Assembly: GCF_002237655.1 (NCBI RefSeq)
Contig: NZ_NOKT01000007.1
Coordinates: 186,001-250,000, forward strand
Source: Streptomyces sp. XY006
GTDB taxonomy: Bacteria > Actinomycetota > Actinomycetes > Streptomycetales > Streptomycetaceae
Reading direction: 5' to 3'
Length of the DNA stretch: 64,000 nt
Positions 25,091 through 33,601 of the stretch are shown one piece after another; the first letter of the stretch is position 1; the number at the start of each line of letters is the position of its first letter. Made by a program: the position numbers and the translations under genes. The notes under the pieces were generated by a model that had not been told where the DNA came from, did not search any database, and saw only the letters and a list, made by a program, of their open reading frames with translations.

Positions 25091-26281
25091 TCAGATCACG
25101 CCGTCCGCGCGCAGTGCCGCGACCTCCTCCTCCGTGCGGCCCAGCTCGGCCAGGATCGTCCCGGTGTGCTCGCCCACGTCCGGTACGGGGTCCATGCGCG
25201 CGGGCAGGCCCGCCAGGTCGGCCGGCGGGAGCAGGGCCTCCACCGTGGCGCCGGGCACGCCGACCTCGGTCCAGCGGCCGCGGGCGGCGAGCACGGGGTG
25301 GTCCAGGAACGCCGGCACGTCGTTGACGCCCGCACAGGCGATGCCGATCCGCTCCAGGTCCTTGAGGATGTCGTCGGAGGAGGAGAGGGCGAAGCGGCCG
25401 GCGACGACCGTGTCGAGCTCCTCGCGGTGGGCGACGCGGTCGGAGGCGGTGGCGAAGCGCGGATCGTCGACGAGCTCGGGCCGGCCGAGGAACTCGGTGC
25501 ACAGGGCCGCCCATTCGCGCTCGTTCTGGATGGAGAACAGCACCTCCTTGCCGTCGGCGGCAGGATAGGTGCCGTAGGGCGCGATGGTGGCGTGGGAGGT
25601 GCCCAGGCGCGGGGGCTGGGTGCCGCCGTACCGGGTGTAGTAGGCGGGCTGGCCCATCCACTCCGCGAGCGCCTCGAACAGGGACACCTCCACGGGATGG
25701 GCCTCTCCCGTGACGGCGCGGGTGTACAGGGCCGTGAGGATGCCGCTGTACGCGTACATCCCTCCGGCGATGTCGGCCACGGAGATGCCCGTCCGGGCCG
25801 TGGCGTCCGGGGTCCCGGTGAGGGACACCAGCCCGGTCTGGCACTGCACGAGCAGGTCGTAGGCCTTGCGGTCGGCCCACGGGCCGGTCGTGCCCCAGCC
25901 GCTTATCGTGCACGGGATCAGCTGCGGGCGGCGGCTCGTGACGGTGGCGGCGTCCAGACCGAGGCGGCCGGCGGCGCCCGGGGCGAGGTTCTGCACGAAC
26001 ACGTCGGCGCCGTCGAGCAGGTCGTGCAGGATCTCGCGGCCGCGCGGGTCCTTGAGGTCCAGCGTGAGGGACTGCTTCGAGCGGTTGATCCACACGAAAT
26101 AGCTGGAGTGGCCGTGCACGGTGGTGTCGTAGCGGCGGGCGAAGTCACCGCCGCCGGGGCGCTCCACCTTGATCACCCGGGCGCCGAGGTCGGCGAGCTG
26201 CCGGGTGGCGTAGGGCGCGGCCACCGCCTGTTCCAGGCTGACCACCGTGACCCCGGACAGGGGATACCGCTGCACGCTCAT
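25091..26281 (-). CDS. CaiB/BaiF family (class III) CoA-transferase
   Basis: A 396-residue family III CoA transferase. VVSLEQAVAAPYATRQLADL and GARVIKVERPGGGDFARRYD are the N-terminal blocks, LDLKDPRGREILHDLL the next, and DADVFVQNLAPG-like LDGADVFVQNLAPGAAGRLG carries the region of the catalytic Asp. The family moves CoA between carboxylic acids (formyl-CoA, carnitine, succinyl-CoA types); the substrate is open. ATG at 26281 with AGGAG upstream. Convergent with terC with only 15 bp between them. Confidence 0.88.
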   Translation of the reverse strand: MSVQRYPLSGVTVVSLEQAVAAPYATRQLADLGARVIKVERPGGGDFARRYDTTVHGHSSYFVWINRSKQSLTLDLKDPRGREILHDLLDGADVFVQNLAPGAAGRLGLDAATVTSRRPQLIPCTISGWGTTGPWADRKAYDLLVQCQTGLVSLTGTPDATARTGISVADIAGGMYAYSGILTALYTRAVTGEAHPVEVSLFEALAEWMGQPAYYTRYGGTQPPRLGTSHATIAPYGTYPAADGKEVLFSIQNEREWAALCTEFLGRPELVDDPRFATASDRVAHREELDTVVAGRFALSSSDDILKDLERIGIACAGVNDVPAFLDHPVLAARGRWTEVGVPGATVEALLPPADLAGLPARMDPVPDVGEHTGTILAELGRTEEEVAALRADGVI

Positions 26282-26370
26282 GCCTCAAGCTCCTGATCCT
26301 CGTACGGGAGGGCGCCCCGACAGTGTCTCCCAGGGGGAGGGTGCCGGGGCGGGCCACCCGGTGAGGTCCG

Positions 26371-26592
26371 CTAGCCGCCCGTCCGGGCCGGAGCCGGTGC
26401 GGCCGCCGGCCGGCCGCGGGAGACGACGCGGGTGCCGGTGCCGTCGACGACCCGGACCTGCAGCGAGCCGCACCCGCAGCGCGTCCACTCCGTACGGCCC
26501 GCCGCGGTGGTGTGCCGCGACAGCAACCGGAACGGCTCGCTGCGGTCGGGCCGGCCGCAGTGCGGGCAGAGGGTGCCGGTGGTGCTGGTCAT
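26371..26592 (-). CDS. Small zinc-ribbon-like protein
   Basis: A 73-residue protein with C9-P-H-C12 and C39-G-C41, which can form a zinc ribbon, and an Ala/Pro-rich tail. Function unknown. ATG at 26592 has GAGGAG 8 nt upstream. It is divergent from the LysR regulator, whose promoter region it shares, so it is a candidate target of that regulator. Confidence 0.6.
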   Translation of the reverse strand: MTSTTGTLCPHCGRPDRSEPFRLLSRHTTAAGRTEWTRCGCGSLQVRVVDGTGTRVVSRGRPAAAPAPARTGG

Positions 26593-26692
26593 GACTGAAC
26601 TCCTCGCATCTCGTGGCTGGTCGGCCGTCGCGACACAGCCAGGGTGCGTCAGGTGTCCGTTCACGTCCAGGTTGACTTCGCGGACGGCATTG

Positions 26693-26708
26693 TGAAGCGT
26701 GGGCTTCA
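26693..26708. promoter_or_regulatory. Inverted repeat at the LysR start codon
   Basis: TGAAGC-GTGG-GCTTCA, perfect 6-bp arms, ending on the A of the LysR ATG. A nearby TTGACT (26671-26676) may be a -35 element. Likely an autoregulatory site, though the spacing is not the classic T-N11-A. Confidence 0.45.
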
Positions 26709-27613
26709 TGATTGACCTGCGCCGGCTGCACGTCCTCAGGGCGGTCGCCCACTACGGCACGGTCACCGCGGCCGCCCGTGCCCTGCACTTCACCCCGTCC
26801 GCCGCCTCCCAGCAGATCCGCCAACTCGCCCGCGACCTGGGCGTCGACCTGCTGGAGCCCCAGGGGCGCGGGGTGCGGCTCACGTCCGCCGCGGAGAGTC
26901 TGCTGGCCCACGCGGACGCCATCCAGGCCCGCTGGGACCAGGCGGAACTCGATCTGCGGGCCGACCACGGGGCGCCGTCCGGGGTGCTGCGCGTGACGGG
27001 CTTCCCGGTGGCCGTCTCGGTGCTGCTGGCGCCGATGGCGGCGACTCTGGGGGAGCGGCATCCGCGGCTGTCCGTCCGGATCACCGAGGCGGTCGTCCCG
27101 GAGAGCTTCGACCTGCTCTTCGAGGGCGAATCCGACCTGGCGGTCGTCGAGTCGACCCCGCGCAACCCGCCGCTGAGCGACACGCGGTTCGATCAACGGC
27201 CGCTGCTGGACGACCCGTTCGACCTGGTCGTCCACGAGGAACACCGGCTGGCGGGACGGGGCCGGGCCGATCTCGCGGAGGCCGCGCTGGAGCCCTGGAT
27301 CGCCCCGGTGGCGCAGAGTCCCTGCCGCGCGCAGGTCCTGTCCGCCTGCGGCGCGGCCGGTTTCACCCCCGAGGTCGTCCACCACGCTCACGACTGGAAC
27401 GTCACCGCCCACCTCGTCGCCCACCGGCTCGGCGTCGCCCTCGTCCCGCGCCTGGCCGACCTGCCGCCGCATCTGCCGCTCGTCCGGGTGCGGCTGACCG
27501 GCGACCCCCACCGCAAGCTCCTCACCTGCACGAGAAGCGGCGGCCACACCCGCCCGGCGGTCGCGGCGGCTCTGCGCGAACTACGCGAGACGGCTCCGGC
27601 GAGGGTCGCCTGA
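26708..27613 (+). CDS. LysR-family transcriptional regulator
   Basis: A 301-residue LTTR. The N-terminal winged helix is LRRLHVLRAVAHYGTVTAAA with ALHFTPSAASQQIRQLARDL as the recognition part. The periplasmic-binding-like effector domain follows from about residue 90 (VLRVTGFPVAVSVLLAP). ATG at 26708 gives the normal start; GTG at 26699 would add three residues. The divergent zinc-ribbon gene and the gene itself are the natural targets; the effector is unknown. Confidence 0.9.
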   Translation: MIDLRRLHVLRAVAHYGTVTAAARALHFTPSAASQQIRQLARDLGVDLLEPQGRGVRLTSAAESLLAHADAIQARWDQAELDLRADHGAPSGVLRVTGFPVAVSVLLAPMAATLGERHPRLSVRITEAVVPESFDLLFEGESDLAVVESTPRNPPLSDTRFDQRPLLDDPFDLVVHEEHRLAGRGRADLAEAALEPWIAPVAQSPCRAQVLSACGAAGFTPEVVHHAHDWNVTAHLVAHRLGVALVPRLADLPPHLPLVRVRLTGDPHRKLLTCTRSGGHTRPAVAAALRELRETAPARVA

Positions 27614-27751
27614 CGGCCGCTGATCACAAGTGTGGGGCCACGCCCCGGACGCCCTCCGGACCATCGCCCCTCACGCAGACGGCACGCCCACGCCCGGCCC
27701 TGTCGCCCTCACGCCCGCCGCACGCCCACGCCCCGCCCCCCCCGCGGTCGT

Positions 27752-28330
27752 TCACCTGCCAGGCGCTCCCACCCGTAGCGCGTCCATGACCAGGTCCAGC
27801 AGGCGGGTCGCGCGGGGCTGCCAGTCGTCGTGGGGGTCGATCGTCCACAGGCCGCCGATGGCGAGGAACAGGTCGTCCGCGGTGATGCCCGGGCGGATGC
27901 TGCCCGCTCGTTCGGCGGCGCGCAGCAGCAGTTCGGCCGCCTCGGTCACCGGCGCGTGTCCCGGCTTCTCGGGCTTGCCCGGCGCGCTGGTGGCCTGGCG
28001 GATCGCGTCGGCCAGGCCCGCCTTGGTCATGGCGAACCGGGCCAGGCGGTCCATCCACTCGCGCAGCGCCCGGTCCGGCTCCCGGCACTCCAGCAGCGGC
28101 GCCGCCGACTCGGCGACCTGCCGCATCTCGTGGCGGTAGATCTCCAGGACGAGGGCCTCACGGCTCGGGAAGTGGCGGTAGAACGTGCCCTGCCCGACGC
28201 CCGCCTTCTTGGCGATGGCGCTCAGCGGCGCGTCCGCCGAGCGCGTCAGCTCGACCACCGCCACCTCCAGGATGCGCTCACGATTGCGCTGCGCGTCCGA
28301 GCGCAAGGGAGCGTCCTTCCGCTGCCGCAC
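27752..28330 (-). CDS. TetR-family repressor, probable regulator of the molybdenum-hydroxylase operon
   Basis: A 192-residue TetR-type regulator. The HTH is RERILEVAVVELTRSADAPL then AIAKKAGVGQGTFYRHFPSR (G-x-GTFYRHF signature); the C-terminal domain is all helical. GTG at 28330 has GGAGGGCGA upstream. It is divergent from the four-gene oxidoreductase operon, and the shared 240-bp region contains a perfect long inverted repeat made of two CGGACA-N2-TGTCCG sites, so it very likely represses that operon and itself. Confidence 0.9.
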   Translation of the reverse strand: MRQRKDAPLRSDAQRNRERILEVAVVELTRSADAPLSAIAKKAGVGQGTFYRHFPSREALVLEIYRHEMRQVAESAAPLLECREPDRALREWMDRLARFAMTKAGLADAIRQATSAPGKPEKPGHAPVTEAAELLLRAAERAGSIRPGITADDLFLAIGGLWTIDPHDDWQPRATRLLDLVMDALRVGAPGR

Positions 28331-28370
28331 TCGCCCTCCTCGCGATCCGTGGCCGAAACCCGTCCTTGTT

Positions 28371-28420
28371 AAGCGGACAGTTGTCCGTTACGTTTCCGGG
28401 TAACGGACAACTGTCCGCTT
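28371..28420. promoter_or_regulatory. Perfect 21-bp inverted repeat: double TetR operator
   Basis: Arms 28371-28391 and 28400-28420 are exact reverse complements around an 8-bp spacer. Each arm contains its own palindrome CGGACA-N2-TGTCCG. Located 41 bp upstream of the TetR start and 150 bp upstream of the oxidoreductase operon. Confidence 0.85.
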
Positions 28421-28570
28421 GTCTCATCGTACCGGCGTGCCCTCCCCGCGGACACCCCGTACCGGCCCCGTCACGGTCGGTCCGCACCCCGCATCCTGCC
28501 CGGCCGGGAACCGGCACCGCCACCCGTACGCCCTCCCGCCTGACCTCGCGATGTGAGAAAGAAGGCTTCC

Positions 28571-29113
28571 ATGCCCCCATCGACGTCCAGCGAACTCACC
28601 CTGTCCGTCAACGGCGAGAAGTACACGCTGACCGTCGACCACCGCACCACCCTGCTCGACGCGCTGCGCGAACGACTGGACCTGACCGGCACCAAGAAGG
28701 GCTGTGACCAGGGGCAGTGCGGCGCCTGCACCGTCCTGGTCGACGGCCGCCGCAGCGTGTCCTGCCTGCAACTGGCCGTCGCGGCCGAGGGACGCGAGAT
28801 CACCACCATCGAAGGCGTGGCGAGCGGCGACCGACTGCACCCGGTGCAGCAGGCGTTCCTCGATCTGGACGGCTTCCAGTGCGGCTACTGCACGCCGGGA
28901 CAGATCTGTTCGGCCATCGCCGTGATCGAGGAGCACGCGGCCGGCTGGCCCAGCGCGGCCACCGGCGACGTACGGCCCGAAGCCGGGCCGCCCGCACTGA
29001 CCCCCGAGGAGATACGGGAACGGATGAGCGGAAACCTGTGCCGCTGCGGCGCGTACGTGTCGATCGTCCAGGCCGTCGCCCGCGCGGCCGAGTCCGAGGG
29101 AGCGGCCGCATGA
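28571..29113 (+). CDS. Molybdenum hydroxylase [2Fe-2S] subunit (PaoA/YagT-like)
   Basis: A 180-residue iron-sulfur subunit of a xanthine-oxidase-family enzyme. The plant-type [2Fe-2S] site is C45-x4-C50-x2-C53 ... C65. The second cluster site is FQCGYCTPGQ plus LCRCGAY in the helical domain. Electrons pass from the Mo centre to FAD through it. There is no twin-arginine signal, unlike E. coli PaoA, so the complex is probably cytosolic. ATG at 28571 after GAAGG; it is the first of four overlapping genes. Confidence 0.92.
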   Translation: MPPSTSSELTLSVNGEKYTLTVDHRTTLLDALRERLDLTGTKKGCDQGQCGACTVLVDGRRSVSCLQLAVAAEGREITTIEGVASGDRLHPVQQAFLDLDGFQCGYCTPGQICSAIAVIEEHAAGWPSAATGDVRPEAGPPALTPEEIRERMSGNLCRCGAYVSIVQAVARAAESEGAAA

Positions 29114-30102
29114 GGGAGTTCGGCTACCGGCGCGCCCACGACGTCTCCGGCGCCGTGGCGCTGCTCGACGGCGACCCCGACGCGCGCTTCCTGGGCGGCG
29201 GCACCAACCTGGTCGACCTGATGAAGACCGGCGTCGAACGGCCCGCCCTCCTCGTCGACGTCCGCGAACTGCCCCTGGACCGCGTCGAGCCGGCCGCGGG
29301 CGGCGGCCTGCGCATCGGGGCGACCGTCACCAACAGCGACCTGGCCGCCCACCCCGAGGTCCGGCGCCGCTACCCGGCCCTGGCGCAGGCCGTGCTGGCC
29401 GGGGCCTCCGGGCAGCTGCGCAACATGGCCACCGTCGGCGGCAACCTGCTCCAGCGCACCCGCTGCGGTTACTTCGCCGACGTCCACTCGCCCTGCAACA
29501 AGCGCGCCCCGGGCACCGGCTGCCCCGCCGTCACCGGCGAGCACCACAACCACGCCGTCCTGGGCGCCTCCGGCCACTGCGTGGCGACCCACCCCTCCGA
29601 CATGGGCGTGGCCCTGGCCGCCTTCGACGCCGTCGTGTCGTACGAGACGGCGGACGGCCCGGGCGAGGTGCCGCTGGCCGACTTCTACCTGCCGGTGGGG
29701 GAGACCCCGCACCGGGAGACCGCCCTGCCGCCGGGCGCGCTGATCACCGGCGTGACCCTGCCGCCCGTCCCGACCGCGGCCAACTCCCGCTACCGCAAGG
29801 TGCGCGAGCGGGCCAGTTACGCCTTCGCCATCGGGTCCGTCGCCGCCGCCCTCGACGTGCGGGACGGCCTCGTGCACGACGTGCGCCTGGCCTTCGGCGC
29901 CGTCGCCTCCCGCCCCTGGCGGGCCCGCGCGGCCGAGCGCGTCCTGACCGGCGCCCCCGCGAACGCCGAGAACTTCGCGGCGGCCGCGGACGCCGAACTG
30001 GCGGCCGCCAGGCCCCTGCCCCACAACGGATACAAGGTGACCCTGATGCGCAACCTCGTCGTGGCCGTCCTGAGCGAACTGGCCGAGGAGGCCGCCCGAT
30101 GA
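29110..30102 (+). CDS. Molybdenum hydroxylase FAD subunit (PaoB/YagS-like)
   Basis: A 330-residue FAD-binding subunit. ARFLGGGTNLVDLMKTGVER and RNMATVGGNLLQRTRC are the FAD PP-loop and ATVGGN motifs. TRCGYFADVHSPCNKRAPGT followed by GC supplies the extra cysteines that hold a [4Fe-4S] cluster in PaoB-type subunits. ATG overlaps the upstream stop (ATGA). It pairs with the [2Fe-2S] and Mo subunits. Confidence 0.92.
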   Translation: MREFGYRRAHDVSGAVALLDGDPDARFLGGGTNLVDLMKTGVERPALLVDVRELPLDRVEPAAGGGLRIGATVTNSDLAAHPEVRRRYPALAQAVLAGASGQLRNMATVGGNLLQRTRCGYFADVHSPCNKRAPGTGCPAVTGEHHNHAVLGASGHCVATHPSDMGVALAAFDAVVSYETADGPGEVPLADFYLPVGETPHRETALPPGALITGVTLPPVPTAANSRYRKVRERASYAFAIGSVAAALDVRDGLVHDVRLAFGAVASRPWRARAAERVLTGAPANAENFAAAADAELAAARPLPHNGYKVTLMRNLVVAVLSELAEEAAR

Positions 30103-32213
30103 CCACCGCCACCAGGGGAGCCGTCGGCACCGCGCACACCCGCGTGGAAGGCCGCGACAAGGTGACCGGAGCGGCCCGCTACGCCGGTGAGATCCCCTTC
30201 GCCGACCTCGCCCACGGCTGGCTCGTGCTGTCCACCGTCGCCCGCGGCCGGGTCCGTTCCGTGGACACCGAGGCCGTCCTGGCGATGCCCGGCGTCCTCA
30301 CCGTCCTGCACCACCACAACGCCCCGCGCGTCACCACCGACTACGTCGGCCTGCTCGGCGTCCCGCCGGACCCGACCGTCGCCCTCTTCCAGGACGACCG
30401 GGTGGCCCACATGGGCTGGCCGGTGGCGCTCGTCGTCGCCGAGACCTCCGAACAGGCCCGTGAGGCCGCCGAGGCCCTCGTCGTCCACTACGACCGGGAG
30501 CCGCACGACGTCGCCTTCTCCGCCGAGCGCGACACCGAGGCCTACCCGGCCGACGGGCACATGCCGGCCGTGGTGGAGAAGGGCGACCTGGAGGCGGGGC
30601 TCGCGGCGTCCGCCGTCGTGGTGGACGAGCGGTACACCACGCCCGAGGAGCACCACAACCCGATGGAGCCGCACGCGGCGACCGCCCGGTGGGAGGGCGG
30701 CCGGCTGGAGGTCGTCGACTCCAACCAGGGCACCAACTGGGTCGCCGGTGAACTCGCCGGCCTGTTCTCCCTCGACCCGGCCTCCGTGCGGGTGCGCTCC
30801 GAGCACGTCGGCGGCGGCTTCGGCAGCAAGGGCGTCCGCGCCCACCAGGTGGCCGCCGTGATGGCGGCGACGGTGCTGCAGCGCCCCGTCCGGGTGGTGA
30901 TGACCCGCCGGCAGATGTTCTCGCTCGCCGGCTACCGCAGCCCCACCGCCCAGCGGGTCAGGCTCGGCGCCGATCCGGACGGGCGGCTGCGGGTGCTGGA
31001 GCACCGGTCGCTCAACCTCACCTCGGCCGTGTACGAGTTCGTCGAACCGAGCGCCGCGGCCGGACGGTCGATGTACGCCGCCGACGCCCACCACACGGCC
31101 AGCCGCGTCGTGCGGCTCGACGTGCCGTCGCCGACGTGGATGCGCGCCCCCGGCGAGGCCCCCGGCTCCTTCGCGCTGGAGTCGGCACTCGACGAGCTCG
31201 CCGAGCGGCTCGGGATCGACCCGATCGAGCTGCGGGTCCGCAACGAGCCCTCGGTGGGCCCGGTCTCCGGACTGCCGTTCGGCAGCCGCAACCTGATCGC
31301 CTGCTTCCGGGAGGGCGCCCGCCGGTTCGGCTGGGCCGAGCGCGACCCGCGGCCCGGGGTGCGCCGGGACGGGCGCTGGCTGCTCGGGACGGGCACCGCC
31401 GCCGGCTCCTTCCCGACGACGGCCATGCCGTCCACGGCGGCCGTCACCGCCGAGGCGGACGGCACCTTCACGGTGCGGATCAACGCCGCCGACATCGGCA
31501 CCGGCGCCCGTACCGCGCTCACCCTGGTCGCCGCCGACGCGCTGGAGGTGTCCACGGACCGGGTCCGGGTGCACATCGGCGACAGCGACCTGGGGCCGGC
31601 GATCATCGCCGGCGGCTCCATGGGCACCCGCTCCTGGTCGTGGGCCGTCACGGCCGCCGCCGACGAACTGCGCCGGAGCCTGGTGCCGGGCGCCGACATC
31701 CCGCCGGAGGGCATTACCGCGCGGTCGAACACGGCCGAGGCCGTCGGCGCCCTGGCACAGAAGGAACGGCACGCGTTCGGGGCGCAGTTCGCCGAGGTCG
31801 CCGTGGATCCGGCCACCGGCGAGGTGCGGGTCCGCCGCATGCTGGGCGTCTTCGCGGCCGGCCGCATCGTCAACCCGCTCACCGCCCGCAACCAGCTGGT
31901 CGGCGGCATGATCTGGGGCCTGTCCATGGCCCTGCACGAGGAGGCCGTCCGGGACCGGTCAACCGGCGGCCTGTACGGCGCCGACCTCGCGGGCTACCAC
32001 GTCGCCGCGCACGCCGACGTGCCGCCCATCGAGGCCGACTGGGTCGACGACCCGGACCCGGACGACCCGGTCGGCATCAAGGGCATCGGCGAGGTCGGCA
32101 TCGTGGGCGCCGCGGCGGCGGTCGCCAACGCGGTGTGGCACGCGACCGGCGTCCGCCACCGGAGCCTGCCGATCCGGCCCGACCGCGTCCTGTCGGCGGG
32201 CGGCGATGCTTGA
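30099..32213 (+). CDS. Molybdenum hydroxylase catalytic subunit (PaoC/YagR-like)
   Basis: A 704-residue molybdopterin-cytosine-dinucleotide-type catalytic subunit: EGRDKVTGAARYAGEIPFAD at the start, EHVGGGFGSKG and ARNEP-like blocks for cofactor binding, APGEAPGSFALES, and GIKGIGEVGIVGAAAAVANA with the active-site Glu (about 663). The operon-wide match to PaoABCD/YagTSRQ suggests an aldehyde oxidoreductase; xanthine or another heteroaromatic substrate cannot be excluded. ATGA overlap with the FAD subunit gene. Confidence 0.92.
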   Translation: MTTATRGAVGTAHTRVEGRDKVTGAARYAGEIPFADLAHGWLVLSTVARGRVRSVDTEAVLAMPGVLTVLHHHNAPRVTTDYVGLLGVPPDPTVALFQDDRVAHMGWPVALVVAETSEQAREAAEALVVHYDREPHDVAFSAERDTEAYPADGHMPAVVEKGDLEAGLAASAVVVDERYTTPEEHHNPMEPHAATARWEGGRLEVVDSNQGTNWVAGELAGLFSLDPASVRVRSEHVGGGFGSKGVRAHQVAAVMAATVLQRPVRVVMTRRQMFSLAGYRSPTAQRVRLGADPDGRLRVLEHRSLNLTSAVYEFVEPSAAAGRSMYAADAHHTASRVVRLDVPSPTWMRAPGEAPGSFALESALDELAERLGIDPIELRVRNEPSVGPVSGLPFGSRNLIACFREGARRFGWAERDPRPGVRRDGRWLLGTGTAAGSFPTTAMPSTAAVTAEADGTFTVRINAADIGTGARTALTLVAADALEVSTDRVRVHIGDSDLGPAIIAGGSMGTRSWSWAVTAAADELRRSLVPGADIPPEGITARSNTAEAVGALAQKERHAFGAQFAEVAVDPATGEVRVRRMLGVFAAGRIVNPLTARNQLVGGMIWGLSMALHEEAVRDRSTGGLYGADLAGYHVAAHADVPPIEADWVDDPDPDDPVGIKGIGEVGIVGAAAAVANAVWHATGVRHRSLPIRPDRVLSAGGDA

Positions 32214-33354
32214 TCTCGCCGGCCGGCTGCGGGACTGGATCGAGGAGGGCCGGGAGTTCGCCGTCGCCACGGTCGTCGCCGTCGGCGGCAGCGCCCCGCG
32301 CCCTCCGGGCGCCGCGCTGGCCGTCTCCGGCGACGGCACCGCGATCGGCTCGGTCTCCGGGGGCTGCGTGGAGGGCGCGGTGTACGAACTGTGCGTCCAG
32401 GCCCTCCAGGACGGCCGGACACGGGTGGAACGGTTCGGCTACAGCGACGAGGACGCCTTCGCGGTCGGTCTGACCTGCGGCGGAACGATCGACATCATGA
32501 TCACCCCGTTCGCGGCGGCGCGGCGGGCCGCCGCCGCGTCCACCGCCCCGTTCGCCGCCGTGTCGGCCGCCGGACGCGGTGAGCCGGTGGCGCTGGCCCG
32601 TGTGGTCCGCGGCCCGGCGGACCTGCTCGGCAAGGCGCTGCTGGTACGTCCCGACGGCACGCACGAGGGCGGTCTCGGCGGCGACCCCGCCCTGGACCGC
32701 ACCGCCGTCGCCGAGGCCCGTGCCCTGCTGGACACCGGCCGCACCGGCACGGTGGAGCTCTCCGAGGACGGGTCGCACTGCCCGGGCGGCCTCACCCTGC
32801 TCGTCGAATCGGCCGTACCCCCGCCGCGCATGATCGTCTTCGGTGCCATCGACTTCGCGTCGGCGCTGGTCGGCGCCGGCAAGTTCCTCGGCTACCACGT
32901 CACGGTCTGCGACGCGCGCCCGGTCTTCGCGACCCGGGCCCGCTTCCCGGACGCCGACGAGATCGTCGTGGACTGGCCCGACCGCTACCTGCGCGGTACG
33001 CGGACCGACCGGCGGACGGTGCTGTGCGTGCTCACCCACGACGCCAAGTTCGACGTGCCGCTGCTGAAGGAGGCGCTGCGGCTGCCGGTCGCGTACATCG
33101 GCGCCATGGGCTCGCGCCGCACCCATGAGGACCGCGCCCGGCGGTTGCGCGAGGAGGGTGTGAGCGAGCCCGAGCTGGCCCGGCTGAGGTCCCCGATCGG
33201 CCTCGACCTGGGGGCCAGGACGCCCGAGGAGACCGCGGTGTCCATCGCGGCGGAGATCATCGCCGCGCGCCACGGCGGCACGGGCACACCCCTGACGAAC
33301 ACGAACCGCCCCATCCACGCGACCGGACGGGAGACAGCCCCCCGGGCCGCCTAG
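32206..33354 (+). CDS. XdhC/CoxI-family molybdenum cofactor insertion factor (PaoD/YagQ-like)
   Basis: A 382-residue XdhC/CoxI protein. The N-terminal block is VATVVAVGGSAPRPPGAALA and IGSVSGGCVEGAVYELC. The C-terminal Rossmann-type domain has MIVFGAIDFASALVGAGKFL, TVLCVLTHDAKFDVPLLKEAL, and VAYIGAMGSRRTHEDRARRL. Such proteins bind, modify and insert the Mo cofactor into the cognate enzyme. ATG lies 8 bp inside the end of the catalytic gene, so translation is coupled. Confidence 0.9.
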   Translation: MLDLAGRLRDWIEEGREFAVATVVAVGGSAPRPPGAALAVSGDGTAIGSVSGGCVEGAVYELCVQALQDGRTRVERFGYSDEDAFAVGLTCGGTIDIMITPFAAARRAAAASTAPFAAVSAAGRGEPVALARVVRGPADLLGKALLVRPDGTHEGGLGGDPALDRTAVAEARALLDTGRTGTVELSEDGSHCPGGLTLLVESAVPPPRMIVFGAIDFASALVGAGKFLGYHVTVCDARPVFATRARFPDADEIVVDWPDRYLRGTRTDRRTVLCVLTHDAKFDVPLLKEALRLPVAYIGAMGSRRTHEDRARRLREEGVSEPELARLRSPIGLDLGARTPEETAVSIAAEIIAARHGGTGTPLTNTNRPIHATGRETAPRAA

Positions 33355-33376
33355 CCGGCCCGGGGCGAATCCCCCT

Positions 33377-33400
33377 CAGGGGCGCGGGGAACTGCGCGAG
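33377..33400. repeat. Dispersed Streptomyces intergenic repeat
   Basis: The run CAGGGGCGCGGGGAACTGCG is a sequence I recognise as recurring in intergenic regions of many Streptomyces genomes. Only one copy is in this window. Confidence 0.55.
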
Positions 33401-33440
33401 CGGCCCACGACGGACCCGCACCCGGCGTCACACTGCAACC

Positions 33441-33515
33441 GCCACGGCGAGCCCCGCACACGGCAACACCGCCACGGCGAGCCCCGCACACCGCAACACC
33501 GCCACGGCACGCCCC
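33441..33515. repeat. 30-bp tandem repeat, about 2.5 copies
   Basis: Units 33441-33470 and 33471-33500 differ by one base, followed by a partial third unit. The units begin GCCACGGCGAGCCCCGCACA. No spacer-repeat structure, so not CRISPR. Confidence 0.8.
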
Positions 33516-33541
33516 CGTCCCGCCAGGGGCCGTGGACATGC

Positions 33542-33580
33542 CGGAGGGGCTGGGGCCGAAAATCGGCCCCAGCCCCTCCG
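33542..33580. terminator. Strong bidirectional hairpin terminator
   Basis: A perfect 18-bp stem starting CGGAGGGGCTGGGGCCGA with an AAA loop, between the convergent oxidoreductase operon and the FMN reductase gene. Confidence 0.9.
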
Positions 33581-33601
33581 CGGCGTCGCCACGCGCCCCG
33601 C

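Noticed and set aside
28571..33354. Carbon monoxide dehydrogenase (CoxSML)
   Set aside because: Subunit order and the PaoB-type extra cysteines fit PaoABCD/YagTSRQ, and I do not see a CoxL-type active-site signature in the catalytic subunit.
33441..33515. 30-bp tandem repeats considered as a CRISPR array
   Set aside because: Units abut directly with no spacers, there are under three copies, and no cas gene is in the window.
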